A stretch of 64,000 bases of DNA from Streptomyces sp. CGMCC 4.7035 (GCF_031583065.1 NZ_CP134053.1:3162001-3226000); one strand, 5' to 3'; shown: positions 56,034 through 64,000, numbered from the stretch's first letter. The notes: a model not told the origin generated them from the sequence alone. Translations and numbers: made by a program.

Positions 56034-56426
56034 ATGGCCGAGGAAGCCCAGGCGGGAATTCCGCTCGTATCGGTGGTCGAGGCGGCATCGACTTCCGCTC
56101 CCCGGCCTGAAGAAGGGGCGAAGGTTTCCCACAACGGCCGGCTGACCGTCCCGGTGGGTTCCTGCTTCACCGCGCTGCGCCGAAACGCGTTCCGGTCGAT
56201 CACCGGACTCTACGAGACTCGGGGCAGCTCAGGCGTCGCTCAACGTGGCCAACGCACTCGGCGCGCGGGCCGGCGGCATCACGATCACGGCAAGGCATGG
56301 GTTGCTTTCAACCGCGTGAGCCGGGTTCGCACTGACCTCGTGGGGTCTCCTTGTCCTCGGTCTCACCCAGGCACGCCCGCTCGAAGACCCGGCTTGGCGG
56401 ACGTCCCTACGGCCGAACGGCCCTGA
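56034..56426 (+). CDS. Hypothetical ORF, probably a broken gene start
   Basis: ATG at 56034 begins a 130-codon frame. The first ~65 residues (MAEEAQAGIPLVSVVEAAS, then VPVGSCFTALRRNAFRS) look protein-like but match no family I know. After about 56220 the frame runs out of phase through an MFS permease remnant, so the second half is not meaningful. Probably a gene truncated by deletion and joined to other DNA. Confidence 0.3.
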   Translation: MAEEAQAGIPLVSVVEAASTSAPRPEEGAKVSHNGRLTVPVGSCFTALRRNAFRSITGLYETRGSSGVAQRGQRTRRAGRRHHDHGKAWVAFNRVSRVRTDLVGSPCPRSHPGTPARRPGLADVPTAERP

Positions 56427-56451
56427 ATCAACCGGGCGGCCTCAATCATGA
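56224..56451 (+). pseudogene. MFS permease C-terminal remnant
   Basis: In this frame the translation is AAQASLNVANALGARAGGIT, then an in-frame TGA at 56317-56319, then AGFALTSWGLLVLGLTQARP. The NVANALGARAGG element is the helix-11 motif of sugar-efflux type MFS permeases, followed by a last transmembrane segment. Only the C-terminal fifth of a permease is present and it is interrupted. It lies directly before the aldo/keto reductase gene. Confidence 0.6.
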
Positions 56452-56480
56452 CCACGGAACAGCTTTGGAAGGTCACCGCC

Positions 56481-57491
56481 GTGAAACTCCGAGAGATTAT
56501 TCCTGACCGGATCGGCTTTGGCACCGCACCGCTGGGCAACATGTTCCGCGCGGTCGCGGACGACGAGGCACGCGCAACTGTGCAGGCAGCCTGGGACGAG
56601 GGCATCCGGTACTTCGACACTGCCCCCCTCTACGGTGCCGGGCTGGCCGAGCTGCGACTGGGCGAGGTGATCTCCCAGCAGCCCCGAGATGCGTATGTGG
56701 TGTCCAGCAAGGTGGGCCGCGTCATCCTCGACGAGGAGGAGACTGGCGCCCGGAACCTGGGCGAGAAGGGAACCCTCTTCGAGCACGGCCGCAAGAACAA
56801 GATCGTGCACGAGTGGACGGCAGAGGCCACCGAGCGCTCTATCGAGGGCAGCCTGAAACGGCTCGGCGTCGACCGGCTCGACATCGTCTGGGTCCATGAC
56901 ATTGCGCAGGACTTCCACGGCGACGTGTGGCTGCAGAAGTTCGAGGAGGCACGTACCGGGGCGTTCCGGGTGCTGTCCCGGCTGCGGGACGAGGGTGTCA
57001 TCAAAGCCTGGGGCCTCGGTGTCAACCGCACCGAGCCCATCGAGCTGACCCTCGCCCTGGAAGAGCCACAGCCCGACGGATTCCTGCTGGCGGGACGCTA
57101 CAGCCTGCTCGACCACGCACACGCGCTGCAGCGCCTGCTGCCTATGGCTGCCGAGCAGGGGGTCGGCATGGTCGTCGGTGGCCCCTACAGCTCTGGGGTA
57201 CTCGCCGGTGGCGCCCACTTCGAGTACGCGGACGCCTCTTCCGAGATCCTTGAGAAGGTGCGGCGTCTCAGGGGGATCGCCGACCGGCACGGGGTGAGCA
57301 TCAAGGCCGCTGCCCTGCAGTTCTCGCTCGCCCACCCGGTCGCTGTCGCCGCCGTCCCCGGTGCTACGAAGCCAAGTCGCATCGCCGAGGACATCGCTGC
57401 TGCGCAGGAAAAGGTCCCTGCCGGTTTCTGGGTCGATCTGCGCCAGTCCGGCTTGGTCAGTCCTCAGGCGCCGCTGCCAGGAGGCGCCTGA
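56481..57491 (+). CDS. Aldo/keto reductase
   Basis: NADPH-dependent (beta/alpha)8 barrel reductase, about 336 aa from the GTG at 56481, which has GGAAGG eight bases upstream; an in-frame ATG at 56448 is possible but has a poor ribosome site. Catalytic Asp and Tyr are in YFDTAPLYGAGLAELRLG; the Lys is in VVSSKVGR; the His in DIVWVHDI. The GTAPLGNMFR start and lengthened loop after Lys resemble pyridoxal- or D-threo-aldose-dehydrogenase type members. It is followed 46 bp later by a small SRPBCC gene, probably in the same transcript. Confidence 0.9.
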   Translation: MKLREIIPDRIGFGTAPLGNMFRAVADDEARATVQAAWDEGIRYFDTAPLYGAGLAELRLGEVISQQPRDAYVVSSKVGRVILDEEETGARNLGEKGTLFEHGRKNKIVHEWTAEATERSIEGSLKRLGVDRLDIVWVHDIAQDFHGDVWLQKFEEARTGAFRVLSRLRDEGVIKAWGLGVNRTEPIELTLALEEPQPDGFLLAGRYSLLDHAHALQRLLPMAAEQGVGMVVGGPYSSGVLAGGAHFEYADASSEILEKVRRLRGIADRHGVSIKAAALQFSLAHPVAVAAVPGATKPSRIAEDIAAAQEKVPAGFWVDLRQSGLVSPQAPLPGGA

Positions 57492-57537
57492 GCACACCCG
57501 ACACATATCTCAGACCGACAAGCTCAAAAGGAACGTC

Positions 57538-57954
57538 ATGGCATCCACATCAGTGAGCCGGCTCGTACCGGCTTCCCCCGAACGCGTATGGAAGCTGATC
57601 GGTGGCTTCGGTTCGCTGCCGGACTGGCTCCCCTTCATCCCGGAGAGCACTCTCCTGGAGGGAGGCCGCGTCCGGCAACTGAAGAACCCTGACGGCGATG
57701 TCATCATCGAACGTCTGGTGGACTTCGACGAGACCGAACGTCGCTACAGCTACGCCATCGTGCAAGCACCCTTCCCTGTGGTCGACTACATCTCCACCCT
57801 CCGGGTGCATTCGGTAACCGGCCGGGAGGACACATCCGAAGTGCAATGGTCGGGACGCTTCGTCCCCAAGGGCGTGACCGACGAAGAAGTCGTCGCCCTC
57901 TTCACCGGCATCTACCGCGACGGCCTCGACGCCCTGCACAAGGCACTCGGCTGA
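57538..57954 (+). CDS. SRPBCC-family protein
   Basis: START/Bet v1-like hydrophobic-pocket protein, 138 aa. SRLVPASPERVWKLIGGFG at the N-terminus and a C-terminal amphipathic helix (FTGIYRDGLDALHKALG) are the standard edges of this fold; the strand ERLVDFDETERRYSYAI lies between. Such proteins bind small lipophilic molecules or act as cyclases or hydrolases. AAAAGGAAC precedes the ATG. The ligand is unknown; it may serve the adjoining reductases. Confidence 0.87.
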   Translation: MASTSVSRLVPASPERVWKLIGGFGSLPDWLPFIPESTLLEGGRVRQLKNPDGDVIIERLVDFDETERRYSYAIVQAPFPVVDYISTLRVHSVTGREDTSEVQWSGRFVPKGVTDEEVVALFTGIYRDGLDALHKALG

Positions 57955-58338
57955 AGCCCATCCTCAGGTTGCCGGTGCTGGCTGACACCGCGCACGTACC
58001 GTCACTCAGCCCCGGAGCTCCTTTGCCGGAAAGCATCATGGCGTTGACTATTACCGTGCCGCTCGGCCGCACCTGCGCCCAACCGGGGACTCCGGCAGAC
58101 TGGCCTGTATGAGGTCGGGTGACGCAACCACCGCTCAGGACGCGATCCCGCCCTGTGGCGGCGGAGGTGCACCATCACTGGGGAGCCAGTGACGTTGCCG
58201 AAGGCACCCATCGCCCGAAGATTGTCAGTCTGGCTTCACTCGAGTCATTACGGCTCATTACGGCCTCGCGGGGCCGCTCGGAACAGGTGAGCACGGTCCC
58301 GGCGTGATGCCCATGCAATACAGTGCAGAGGAATCATC
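57955..58338. other. Intergenic region upstream of second aldo/keto reductase
   Basis: About 380 bp with no gene recognised. A 10-base direct repeat, TCATTACGGC twice in a row, occurs near 58245. The reductase downstream has a weak GAGGAA ribosome site. Confidence 0.35.
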
Positions 58339-59385
58339 ATGGAATTCAGGCAACTGGGCCGGTCCGGTTTGCGGGTGTCGGTACTCGCCATGGGAACCAT
58401 GACCTTCGGCGGCAGTGACGTCTTCGGAAACGTAGGCCACACCGACGTGGCCGGTGCCAAGCGCCAGGTCGATATGTGTCTCGATGCAGGCGTGAACCTC
58501 ATCGATACCGCCAACATGTACTCGGCGGGAGCCGCAGAGGAGATCCTCGGCCAGGCGATCGCGGGTCGGCGCGACCGCCTGCTGATCTCCTCGAAGGTGC
58601 GCCTGCCGATGGGTGAGGGGCCCAATGACGAGGGGCTGTCCCGCTACCACATCCTCGAGCAGATCGAGGCAAGCCTGCGCCGCCTGAAAACCGACCACCT
58701 GGACATCTACCACGTGCACCAGTGGGACGGGCTGACGCCGCTCGAGGAGACGTTGGAGACTCTCGACTCCCTGGTGCATTCCGGAAAGGTCCGCTACCTC
58801 GGAGTCTCGAACTACTCCGGCTGGCAGCTCATGAAAGCGCTCTGCGTCGCCGACGCACACGGCTACCAGCGCTACGTGAGCAACCAGATCTACTACTCGT
58901 TGGAGTCACGCGACGCCGAATACGAGCTGGTGCCGCTCTCCCTCGACGAGGGCCTGGGCATAATGGTGTGGAGCCCGCTGGCCGGCGGACTGCTCTCGGG
59001 CAAGTACCGCCGCGGGCAGGAAGCCTCCGACGGCCGGCACCTCACCGAGTGGTCCGAGCCTCCCGTACGCGACGAGGACAAGCTCTACGACACCATCGAG
59101 ACCGCCGTCGACATCGCCTCTGCGCATCAGGCCTCACCCGCCCAGGTCTCCCTCGCCTACCTGCTCGCCAAGCCCGGCGTCACCTCCGTGATCGTGGGCG
59201 CACGCAAGGACGAGCAACTGGCAGACAACCTCGGCGCCATCAACCTGCAGTTGACCAACGAGGACATCGACCGGCTCGACAAGGTCAGCGCACCCGACCT
59301 GATCTATCCCCACTGGCACCAGGCCAATCTGGTCTCGAACCGATTCAGCGAGGCCGACCTGGCCCTCCACCGCCCGGCCAGGTGA
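58339..59385 (+). CDS. Aldo/keto reductase
   Basis: Aldo/keto reductase, 348 aa, of the YajO/Tas-like branch. FRQLGRSGLRVSVLAMGTMTFG start, catalytic Asp and Tyr in NLIDTANMYSAGAAEEILG, Lys in LLISSKVR, His in DIYHVHQWD; the C-terminal NADP clamp region VTSVIVGARKDEQLADNLGA is present. It is a different subfamily from the reductase at 56.5 kb, so the two are not a recent duplication. Function probably reduction of a small carbonyl compound. Confidence 0.92.
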   Translation: MEFRQLGRSGLRVSVLAMGTMTFGGSDVFGNVGHTDVAGAKRQVDMCLDAGVNLIDTANMYSAGAAEEILGQAIAGRRDRLLISSKVRLPMGEGPNDEGLSRYHILEQIEASLRRLKTDHLDIYHVHQWDGLTPLEETLETLDSLVHSGKVRYLGVSNYSGWQLMKALCVADAHGYQRYVSNQIYYSLESRDAEYELVPLSLDEGLGIMVWSPLAGGLLSGKYRRGQEASDGRHLTEWSEPPVRDEDKLYDTIETAVDIASAHQASPAQVSLAYLLAKPGVTSVIVGARKDEQLADNLGAINLQLTNEDIDRLDKVSAPDLIYPHWHQANLVSNRFSEADLALHRPAR

Positions 59386-59473
59386 CCAGTCGGCAACGCC
59401 GCCCCACGGCACACCACTTGGCAGTCGTGACACCCCCGAAATGGGTGCGGTTCGTTTCGAGTGAAGGTCGCGG

Positions 59474-59650
59474 TCAAGCGGTGAGGGTGTAAGTCCGTTG
59501 CTTGGGGGCGGGATAGGGGCGCTCGTGCTCGCGGGCGAGATGGAACCGCCAGTAGGCGTCGAAGTCGCCGTCGGAGACGAGAGCGCGGAGTCGCAGGATG
59601 GCTTCGGCTCCGGGCAGACCCCAGCGGGCTGTGCCAAGGACCCGGCCGCC
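59474..59650 (-). pseudogene. ISKra4-like transposase, C-terminal remnant
   Basis: Minus-strand translation [37 protein letters not shown] and YTLTA-stop is the characteristic end of ISKra4-type transposases (ARWGLxGAEAxLxLRAL, NGDFxxYWxxHLxxEHxR). Only about 55 codons remain. It lies immediately next to the start of a truncated SDR gene, consistent with an IS-driven rearrangement here. Confidence 0.65.
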
Positions 59651-59671
59651 ACCGAAGGGAAAGTCCGGCTG

Positions 59672-60065
59672 ATGAAGATCGATCTGAGCGGACGCATCGC
59701 ACTGGTCACCGGCTCCACCGCCGGCATCGGCGAGGCCGCCGCACAAGCACTGGCATCTGCAGGCGCCAATGTCGTGGTCAACGGTCGAAATGCCGACCAC
59801 GTCAGCGCAACTGCCAAACGACTCGGAGGCCGTGGGATCGCTGCGGACGTGAGCACCAGCGAAGGCGCCGCAGCTGTGATTGAGCAACTGCCCGATGTCG
59901 ACATCCTCGTCAACAACACAGGCATCTTCGCCACTCAACCTGTGTTCGAAATCCCCGACGAGAAATGGCTGCGATTCTTCCAGATCAACGTGCTGTCCGG
60001 AGTGCGTCTGGCGCGACACTACGCACCGAGGATGACGGATCGCGGCAGGGGCCGAGTGATCTTCG
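59672..60065 (+). pseudogene. SDR gene, N-terminal half only
   Basis: ATG at 59672 starts an [23 protein letters not shown], the VNNTG form of NNAG, and [12 protein letters not shown], the beta-5 strand. Just after that strand, before the catalytic Ser, homology stops and the frame runs into the opposite strand of another SDR. The Ser-Tyr-Lys residues are absent, so no active enzyme is expected. Confidence 0.7.
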
Positions 60066-60307
60066 TCAGGAGTTCAGGGCTGAGGTTGAGTGCGATGGAT
60101 TCGACGGCGGCTTTACTCGACGCATAAAGGGCGTGGTAGAAGACCGCTTTGTGGGCACTGGCCGATGATGTCAGGACGATCCGTCCGCCTTCGCTCATTG
60201 ATCGCAACGTCGGCCCCGTCAGCGGCGAGCCTGTGGGCCACTGCTGCGCCGATCCCTCGTGCGCCACCGGTGACCCAGGCCTTCCTGCCCGTTAGTTTTC
60301 CACGCAT
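60066..60307 (-). pseudogene. Second SDR gene fragment, internally deleted
   Basis: Starts at ATG 60307 with MRGKLTGRKAWVTGGARGIG and LAADGADVAI, then loses about a third of the domain and resumes in another frame at SMSEGGRIVLTSSASAHKA, YHALYASSKAAVESIALNL (catalytic Ser, Tyr, Lys). It ends against the plus-strand SDR fragment. The deletion and the missing C-terminus make it non-functional. The two genes are tail-to-tail at about 60066. Confidence 0.65.
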
Positions 60308-60688
60308 CGTTCTCCTCCGTGGCAGGGGTTCGGCGGTCACGCCCGATGCGGGAGTGTCGTGTACGGGCCAGAACCCACGGCAGCGGCCGGCTGTTTCTCC
60401 TCGCCTAGGGAGGAAGGCGGAGGGCTGCACCGGGTTTCCCCGTTGCGGTAGGCACGTCTCCATTCACCACCGGGGCCATCAGCACCAGCATCGCCTGGCC
60501 CGGACATGGGTGCCGCTCGGAGATCGATCATTGAGTTCCACCCGCCGGGTCAGGCGTTGGGCCCCTCGGTGGGCTTTTCGGAACCGTGCGGGGCTCACAC
60601 GGTGTCCTGGCCAAGTCCTCTTCGGTGCCGCCGGCGCCGATCGCCGCATGGGCGAGCTACGCGGTGGCAGAGGCCATGGGCATCGGGC

Positions 60689-60817
60689 CACCCGGTGGAT
60701 CCTGCAGCTCGAGTCGTACTTGTGCGACCACGACCGTATCGTCAGTGGTCGACTCGCCCCTCGGACACTCGCTATAACGATGCGGAAGCGAGGGCCTCGA
60801 CCTTACGGTCGCGGTCC
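60689..60817. repeat. Hybrid junction: tRNA-Leu/recombinase end joined to 62.13 kb homolog
   Basis: Bases 60757-60768 equal the tRNA-Leu 3' end (12304-12315), and 60789-60817 equal 12336-12364 exactly over 29 bases; the 32-base offset is the same in both copies. The right part, read on the minus strand, encodes RTATVRSRPSLPHR, the recombinase C-terminus seen at the tRNA. The left part, 60689-60768, aligns without gaps to 62134-62213 at 60 of 80 bases. The two homologies meet at the GGACAC box. This is what a site-specific recombination junction (att site) would look like. The rest of 60.31-61.13 kb shows no gene. Confidence 0.6.
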
Positions 60818-61127
60818 GTTGTGTTGTCGTTCGGCTCTCACCGACGCGTTGCGGGGGCATGGCTGGCCGCCTCGACCGCGAGACCGGCCGCCGAGGCGGG
60901 GATCGCCGTGTTCAGGGCCGCCTTCGAGCGCTGGATCAATGATGCGGGTGAGTGGGTCCTGTCGGATCCGCGCAGTTCCGCGGGCGAGTGCAGCGGCCCG
61001 GAGCCCGGCCCGCGGTCGCCGAAGGGCTGGCCCATACGAATGATTCACCGGCGCCGCAGGGTGAACGATGGCACTGTGTGCCCCGAGTCGACGGCCGGCA
61101 GCCGCTCGCGACCATACGTTGACTCGT

Positions 61128-61763
61128 GTGTCGCTGAGCTACGCCTTTGTGAACCTGAAGCCCGGGGTGGGAAAGACGACCAGCGCAGTCTGGTTGGCCC
61201 ACGCACTTCACGAGTCGGGTATCCCACCGCTACTGGTCGACAGTGACCCCGCTTCCTCCGCGCTGCGCTGGAGCGAATTGGCAGGTGGCTTCCCGTTTCC
61301 CGTGGTCGCTCTTCCGGTGGGCGATGTGCACCGGCGTGTGAATGACTTCTTGGGCGACCGGCAGGCCGTCGTATTCGACGCTCCGCAGCTGGAAGACCAC
61401 GCGCACATCGCCCGCAGCATCATGAGGTACGCAAGCGAATGGATCGTGCCGGTGACTCCAGCTCCCATCGAGCTGGATCGCATGGCGCCCATCGGCGGCG
61501 AGATGGGCGACGTACAGTCCTTGCGCGTCCAGCCGGCCCACGCCGCCGTTCTGCTGAACCGAACGAATCGTGCCGACGCTACGCGTACCGGTCCCGACGC
61601 CGACGCCCGCGAAGCTCTCACCGAGCGGGGATTCGACGTGTTGTCCACCCACATTCCGCGGCTCGACCTGTACGCCCAGTCATTCGGAAGTCCGGTCGAG
61701 GCCAAAGGCTCGGCGTACATGGACCTCGCAGACGAACTCATCAAGCGACAGGACAAGCCATGA
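61128..61763 (+). CDS. ParA-like partitioning ATPase
   Basis: ParA/MinD-type P-loop ATPase, about 211 aa from the GTG at 61128 (an upstream ATG at 61068 is in frame but poorly placed). The deviant Walker A reads NLKPGVGKTTSA, with Pro in place of the usual first Gly; the signature Lys is kept. LLVDSDPASSALRWSEL is the A' region and FDAPQ the Walker B. Short and single-domain, as in plasmid and integrative-element ParA proteins. It overlaps the next small gene by ATGA. It fits an element-borne stability module next to the recombination junction. Confidence 0.85.
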   Translation: MSLSYAFVNLKPGVGKTTSAVWLAHALHESGIPPLLVDSDPASSALRWSELAGGFPFPVVALPVGDVHRRVNDFLGDRQAVVFDAPQLEDHAHIARSIMRYASEWIVPVTPAPIELDRMAPIGGEMGDVQSLRVQPAHAAVLLNRTNRADATRTGPDADAREALTERGFDVLSTHIPRLDLYAQSFGSPVEAKGSAYMDLADELIKRQDKP

Positions 61764-61984
61764 ATCAGCGCAAGGACAGCTACCGAGCCGCATTGCAGCG
61801 CGGACCGGACGCCGCCGTACCGCGTCCCGTCAAAGTCACTCAGCTGCACACCCGATACGTGCGCGTGACCATCGAGCTCGACACCGGCTTGCCGCGTGAC
61901 CTCGTGCAATGGGCAAGCTCACCGGTGTCCGCGATGGTGCGGGCCGGTGCCGCTGCCCTGCGACCCCTGAGGAGTGCCCCGTAA
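61760..61984 (+). CDS. Small basic protein coupled to ParA
   Basis: 74 aa, start ATG at 61760 inside the parA stop. Basic N-terminus (MNQRKDSYRAALQRG), a central beta-like stretch VRVTIELDTGLPRDLVQWA and a helical end. The position and size are those of small centromere-binding or accessory proteins that partner ParA, possibly ribbon-helix-helix. I do not recognise the family with certainty. Confidence 0.7.
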   Translation: MNQRKDSYRAALQRGPDAAVPRPVKVTQLHTRYVRVTIELDTGLPRDLVQWASSPVSAMVRAGAAALRPLRSAP

Positions 61985-62133
61985 GCCGGGTGACGCAGTC
62001 GTGCGTGAACCGGCCTCCGCTCGCCCAGTGCCTCCACTGCGCTGGTGATCTCGTTGGAGGGCGAAGGTCAGCAGAGAAGGTCAGCAGATATGCGCCCGCT
62101 GGATGCCGGTTCTCATGGGGAGGCAGGTGGGGG

Positions 62134-62213
62134 CACCCGGCGGATCTTGGAGCTTGAGCCGCCCCTGCGCCGGCACGAGCGTGTGGTCAATGATCAACTC
62201 GCCTCTTGGACAC
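62134..62213. repeat. Homolog of the left half of the 60.69 kb junction
   Basis: Eighty bases that align gap-free to 60689-60768 (75 per cent by my count), ending in the same GGACAC box. On the plus strand both copies translate similarly (TRRILELEPPLRRHERVV here; TRWILQLESYLCDHDRIV there), so they may be fragments of one small gene family. It lies in the 61985-62414 gap, where I see no other gene. Confidence 0.5.
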
Positions 62214-62301
62214 GTTCGCTGAACGCATTGATGGTGCTGGTCGGTTCCCCGCCGGCACCATCCGCGTTTTGCGAGCCGGCATTCCTGGCCCGCTCGCTCA
62301 C

Positions 62302-62423
62302 CCCTGTGAAATCCGTCCCTGTGAAATCCGTCGGATAACGGACATAGCATGATTGCGCCATAATTTTCGCAGGCAGCCACATCTCCACGGACCGGATGAG
62401 GCACAACGGACCGGATGAGGCAC
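62302..62423. repeat. Two perfect tandem duplications upstream of the histidine kinase
   Basis: A 15-base unit (CCCTGTGAAATCCGT) occurs twice back to back at 62302-62331. A 19-base period unit starting ACGGACCGGATGAGGCAC occurs twice at 62387-62423. The second duplication contains the candidate start codon, so the ATG at 62396 and its copy at 62415 are in different frames. Both look like recent slippage events in the kinase leader. Confidence 0.75.
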
Positions 62424-64000
62424 ATGGGCAAGGCGCGGACCGGTGACGGTGAGCGGTTGCTCTCGGTGGGCGGCGGCATCGACGAGGCGGCCCGGGCCTT
62501 CGCCGAGGGCGGGCCGTTCGGCGAAGTGCTGGCCGGAATCGACTGGGCGGCGACCGCGCTCGGACCCACCGCGAACTGGCCCCACCGGCTGGTGGAGAAC
62601 CTGCGCGTCGTGCTGACCTCCGAGCTGCCCCTGGCCCTGTTCTGGGGTCCCCGGTTCGTCATGCTCTACAACGCGGACTACGCCGAGATCATCGGCTCCA
62701 AGCACCCGCGGGCGCTCGGGGCCCCGGGCGGGGAGCTGTTTCCGGAGAACTGGGACTACTCCGGTCCCATGTTCCAGTCCGTCGTCGACCGGCGCCGGGC
62801 CCTGCTCATACGTGACCGGCCCTTCCGTCTCATCCGCCACGGCTTTCTGGAACAGGGTTACTTCGACGTCTCCTTCCAGCCCGTGTTCATGGACGACGGC
62901 ACCGTCGGCGGGGTGCTGCACATCGTGTCGGAGACCACCGGCCGGGTGCTCGGCGAGCGACGGCTGCGGCTGCTGGCCGAGGTCGGCGCGCACACCTCCG
63001 CACTGTCCGGTCCGGCCGAGGTGGCGCGCCGGATCACCGAGGTACTGGCCCGCTGTCCCGACGACCTGCCGTTCGCACACCTGTACCTGGCCTCCGATGC
63101 GGAGGAACTCGACCCGGCCGCGTCCACCTGCACTCCGCCGCCCACCGGGGCCCGGCTGCCGGCGGGCGTCGTCGCGGAGGTCGCCCGGGGCACTGCCGTC
63201 ACCCTGCCGGCCGAGCCGTTCCTGCGCGGAGTGGGCCCGCTGCCCGGCGTGACCCCCGCCGAGGCGCTCGCCCTCCCGCTGGGCAACGCCGACCGGATCC
63301 AGGGCGTACTCGTCGCCGGGCTCAATCCGCTGCTCCCCGAGGCCGGCGGCTACCGGGAATTCCTCGGCATCCTCGCGCGTGCCGCAACCGCCGCGCTGTC
63401 GGCCGCGCTCGCGCACGAGGAACAGCGCAGACGCGCCGAGGCGCTGGCGGAGCTGGACCGGGCCAAGACGGCGTTCTTCTCCAACGTCAGCCACGAGCTG
63501 CGCACGCCGCTCACCCTCTTCCTGGGCCCCGTCCAGGACGCGCTGGCCCAGGAGGACCGGCCCCGGGCGCGCAAGCGACTGGAGATGGCCGAACGCAACG
63601 CCCTGCGACTGCTGAAACTGGTCAACACACTGCTCGACGTCACACGCGCCGAGGCCGGGTCCCTGGAGGGCGACTTCGAACCGGTCGACCTGTCGGCCAC
63701 CACCGCCGAGCTGACGGGCATGTTCCGCTCCGTCTTCGAGACGGCGGGCCTGTCGCTGGACGTCGACTGCCCGCCGCTCCCGGCGCCGGTCTGCGTCGAC
63801 CGGGAGATGTACGAGAAGGTCATCCTCAACCTGCTCAGCAACGCGCTGAAGTTCACGCCGTCAGGGGGAGTCCGGGTCGCCACGTCGGCCGTCGGCGACC
63901 GCGCCCGACTGACGGTGGCGGACACGGGCGTCGGCGTCCCGGAGGAGGAGCTGCCCCGGCTCTTCGAACGGTTCCACCAGGTACACGGGACACAGTCCCG
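62415..64000 (+). CDS. PAS/GAF sensor histidine kinase (3' end beyond window)
   Basis: Soluble-looking sensor kinase, 528 residues visible. An N-terminal PAS-like region contains LPLALFWGPRFVMLYNADYA and FDVSFQPVFMDDGTVGGVLH. A GAF-like domain spans about 185-330 (ALPLGNADRIQGVLVAGLNP). The HisKA box FFSNVSHELRTPLT contains the phospho-acceptor His. The HATPase N box is LNLLSNALKFTPSGG, and the G1 box VADTGVGVPEEELPRLFERF is present before the edge. Such proteins often continue into receiver domains, which cannot be seen here. Starts at ATG 62415 or 62424 in the same frame. No membrane segment was found. Confidence 0.9.
   Translation, partial: MRHMGKARTGDGERLLSVGGGIDEAARAFAEGGPFGEVLAGIDWAATALGPTANWPHRLVENLRVVLTSELPLALFWGPRFVMLYNADYAEIIGSKHPRALGAPGGELFPENWDYSGPMFQSVVDRRRALLIRDRPFRLIRHGFLEQGYFDVSFQPVFMDDGTVGGVLHIVSETTGRVLGERRLRLLAEVGAHTSALSGPAEVARRITEVLARCPDDLPFAHLYLASDAEELDPAASTCTPPPTGARLPAGVVAEVARGTAVTLPAEPFLRGVGPLPGVTPAEALALPLGNADRIQGVLVAGLNPLLPEAGGYREFLGILARAATAALSAALAHEEQRRRAEALAELDRAKTAFFSNVSHELRTPLTLFLGPVQDALAQEDRPRARKRLEMAERNALRLLKLVNTLLDVTRAEAGSLEGDFEPVDLSATTAELTGMFRSVFETAGLSLDVDCPPLPAPVCVDREMYEKVILNLLSNALKFTPSGGVRVATSAVGDRARLTVADTGVGVPEEELPRLFERFHQVHGTQS

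Overview
The window is high-GC actinomycete DNA, almost certainly Streptomyces: strong third-position G/C bias, GTG starts, ATGA-coupled operons, an F420-dependent-type oxidoreductase, a mycothiol-dependent-type isomerase and large NRPS/PKS genes. Everything here is read by eye; no database search was run.

Layout. (1) 1-10.6 kb: an oxalate/formyl-CoA catabolic block. On the minus strand lie oxalyl-CoA decarboxylase, formyl-CoA transferase, an NDP-forming acyl-CoA synthetase and an OxlT-like MFS antiporter cut by the window edge. Divergent on the plus strand are a second-copy-type sucC-sucD pair and an aldehyde dehydrogenase. A perfect 8+8 bp palindrome sits just upstream of oxc, and an array of roughly 33 bp palindrome-containing repeats precedes the aldehyde dehydrogenase. 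(2) 10.6-12.3 kb: an LLM-class oxidoreductase, a divergent MarR regulator and tRNA-Leu(GAG). (3) 12.3-14.4 kb: broken mobile DNA, namely the 3' end of a serine recombinase gene overlapping the tRNA, and IS3-like and ISL3-like transposase fragments. (4) 14.5-17.8 kb: a lower-GC RiPP-like cassette of a 52-codon peptide gene, a stem-loop, a YcaO protein and a SagB/McbC-type FMN dehydrogenase. (5) 18.5-46.1 kb: a hybrid NRPS-PKS cluster: exporter, M28 peptidase, MbtH protein, type II thioesterase, three megasynthases and an Fe(II)/2-oxoglutarate dioxygenase, closed by a strong terminator. (6) 46.9-60.3 kb: accessory redox metabolism (SDR, malic enzyme-fumarase pair, Zn-ADH, ALDH, beta-hydroxyacid-type dehydrogenase, two aldo/keto reductases) with several gene fragments. 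(7) 60.7-62.2 kb: recombination junctions and a ParA-like gene pair. (8) From 62.4 kb: a sensor histidine kinase running off the end.

The assembly line reads FAAL-ACP / C-A-PCP / C-A-PCP // KS-AT-ACP / C-A-PCP / C // C*-A-PCP / C-A-PCP / TE. Predicted order: fatty acyl starter, an Ala-like residue, a Cys-like residue, one unreduced malonyl extension, a Thr-like residue, an unassigned residue and a Ser-like residue. A fatty-acyl-Ala start next to a peptidase gene suggests a removable N-terminal leader. The HHxxxDG-less condensation-like domain C*, right after the stand-alone dioxygenase gene, suggests an interface domain that recruits the hydroxylase.

The 60.757 kb sequence combines, at one point, homology to the tRNA-Leu/recombinase end (12.30-12.36 kb) on its right and to 62.134-62.213 kb on its left. 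This supports the view that the 12.3-60.8 kb interval, including both biosynthetic loci, is an island linked to integration at tRNA-Leu.
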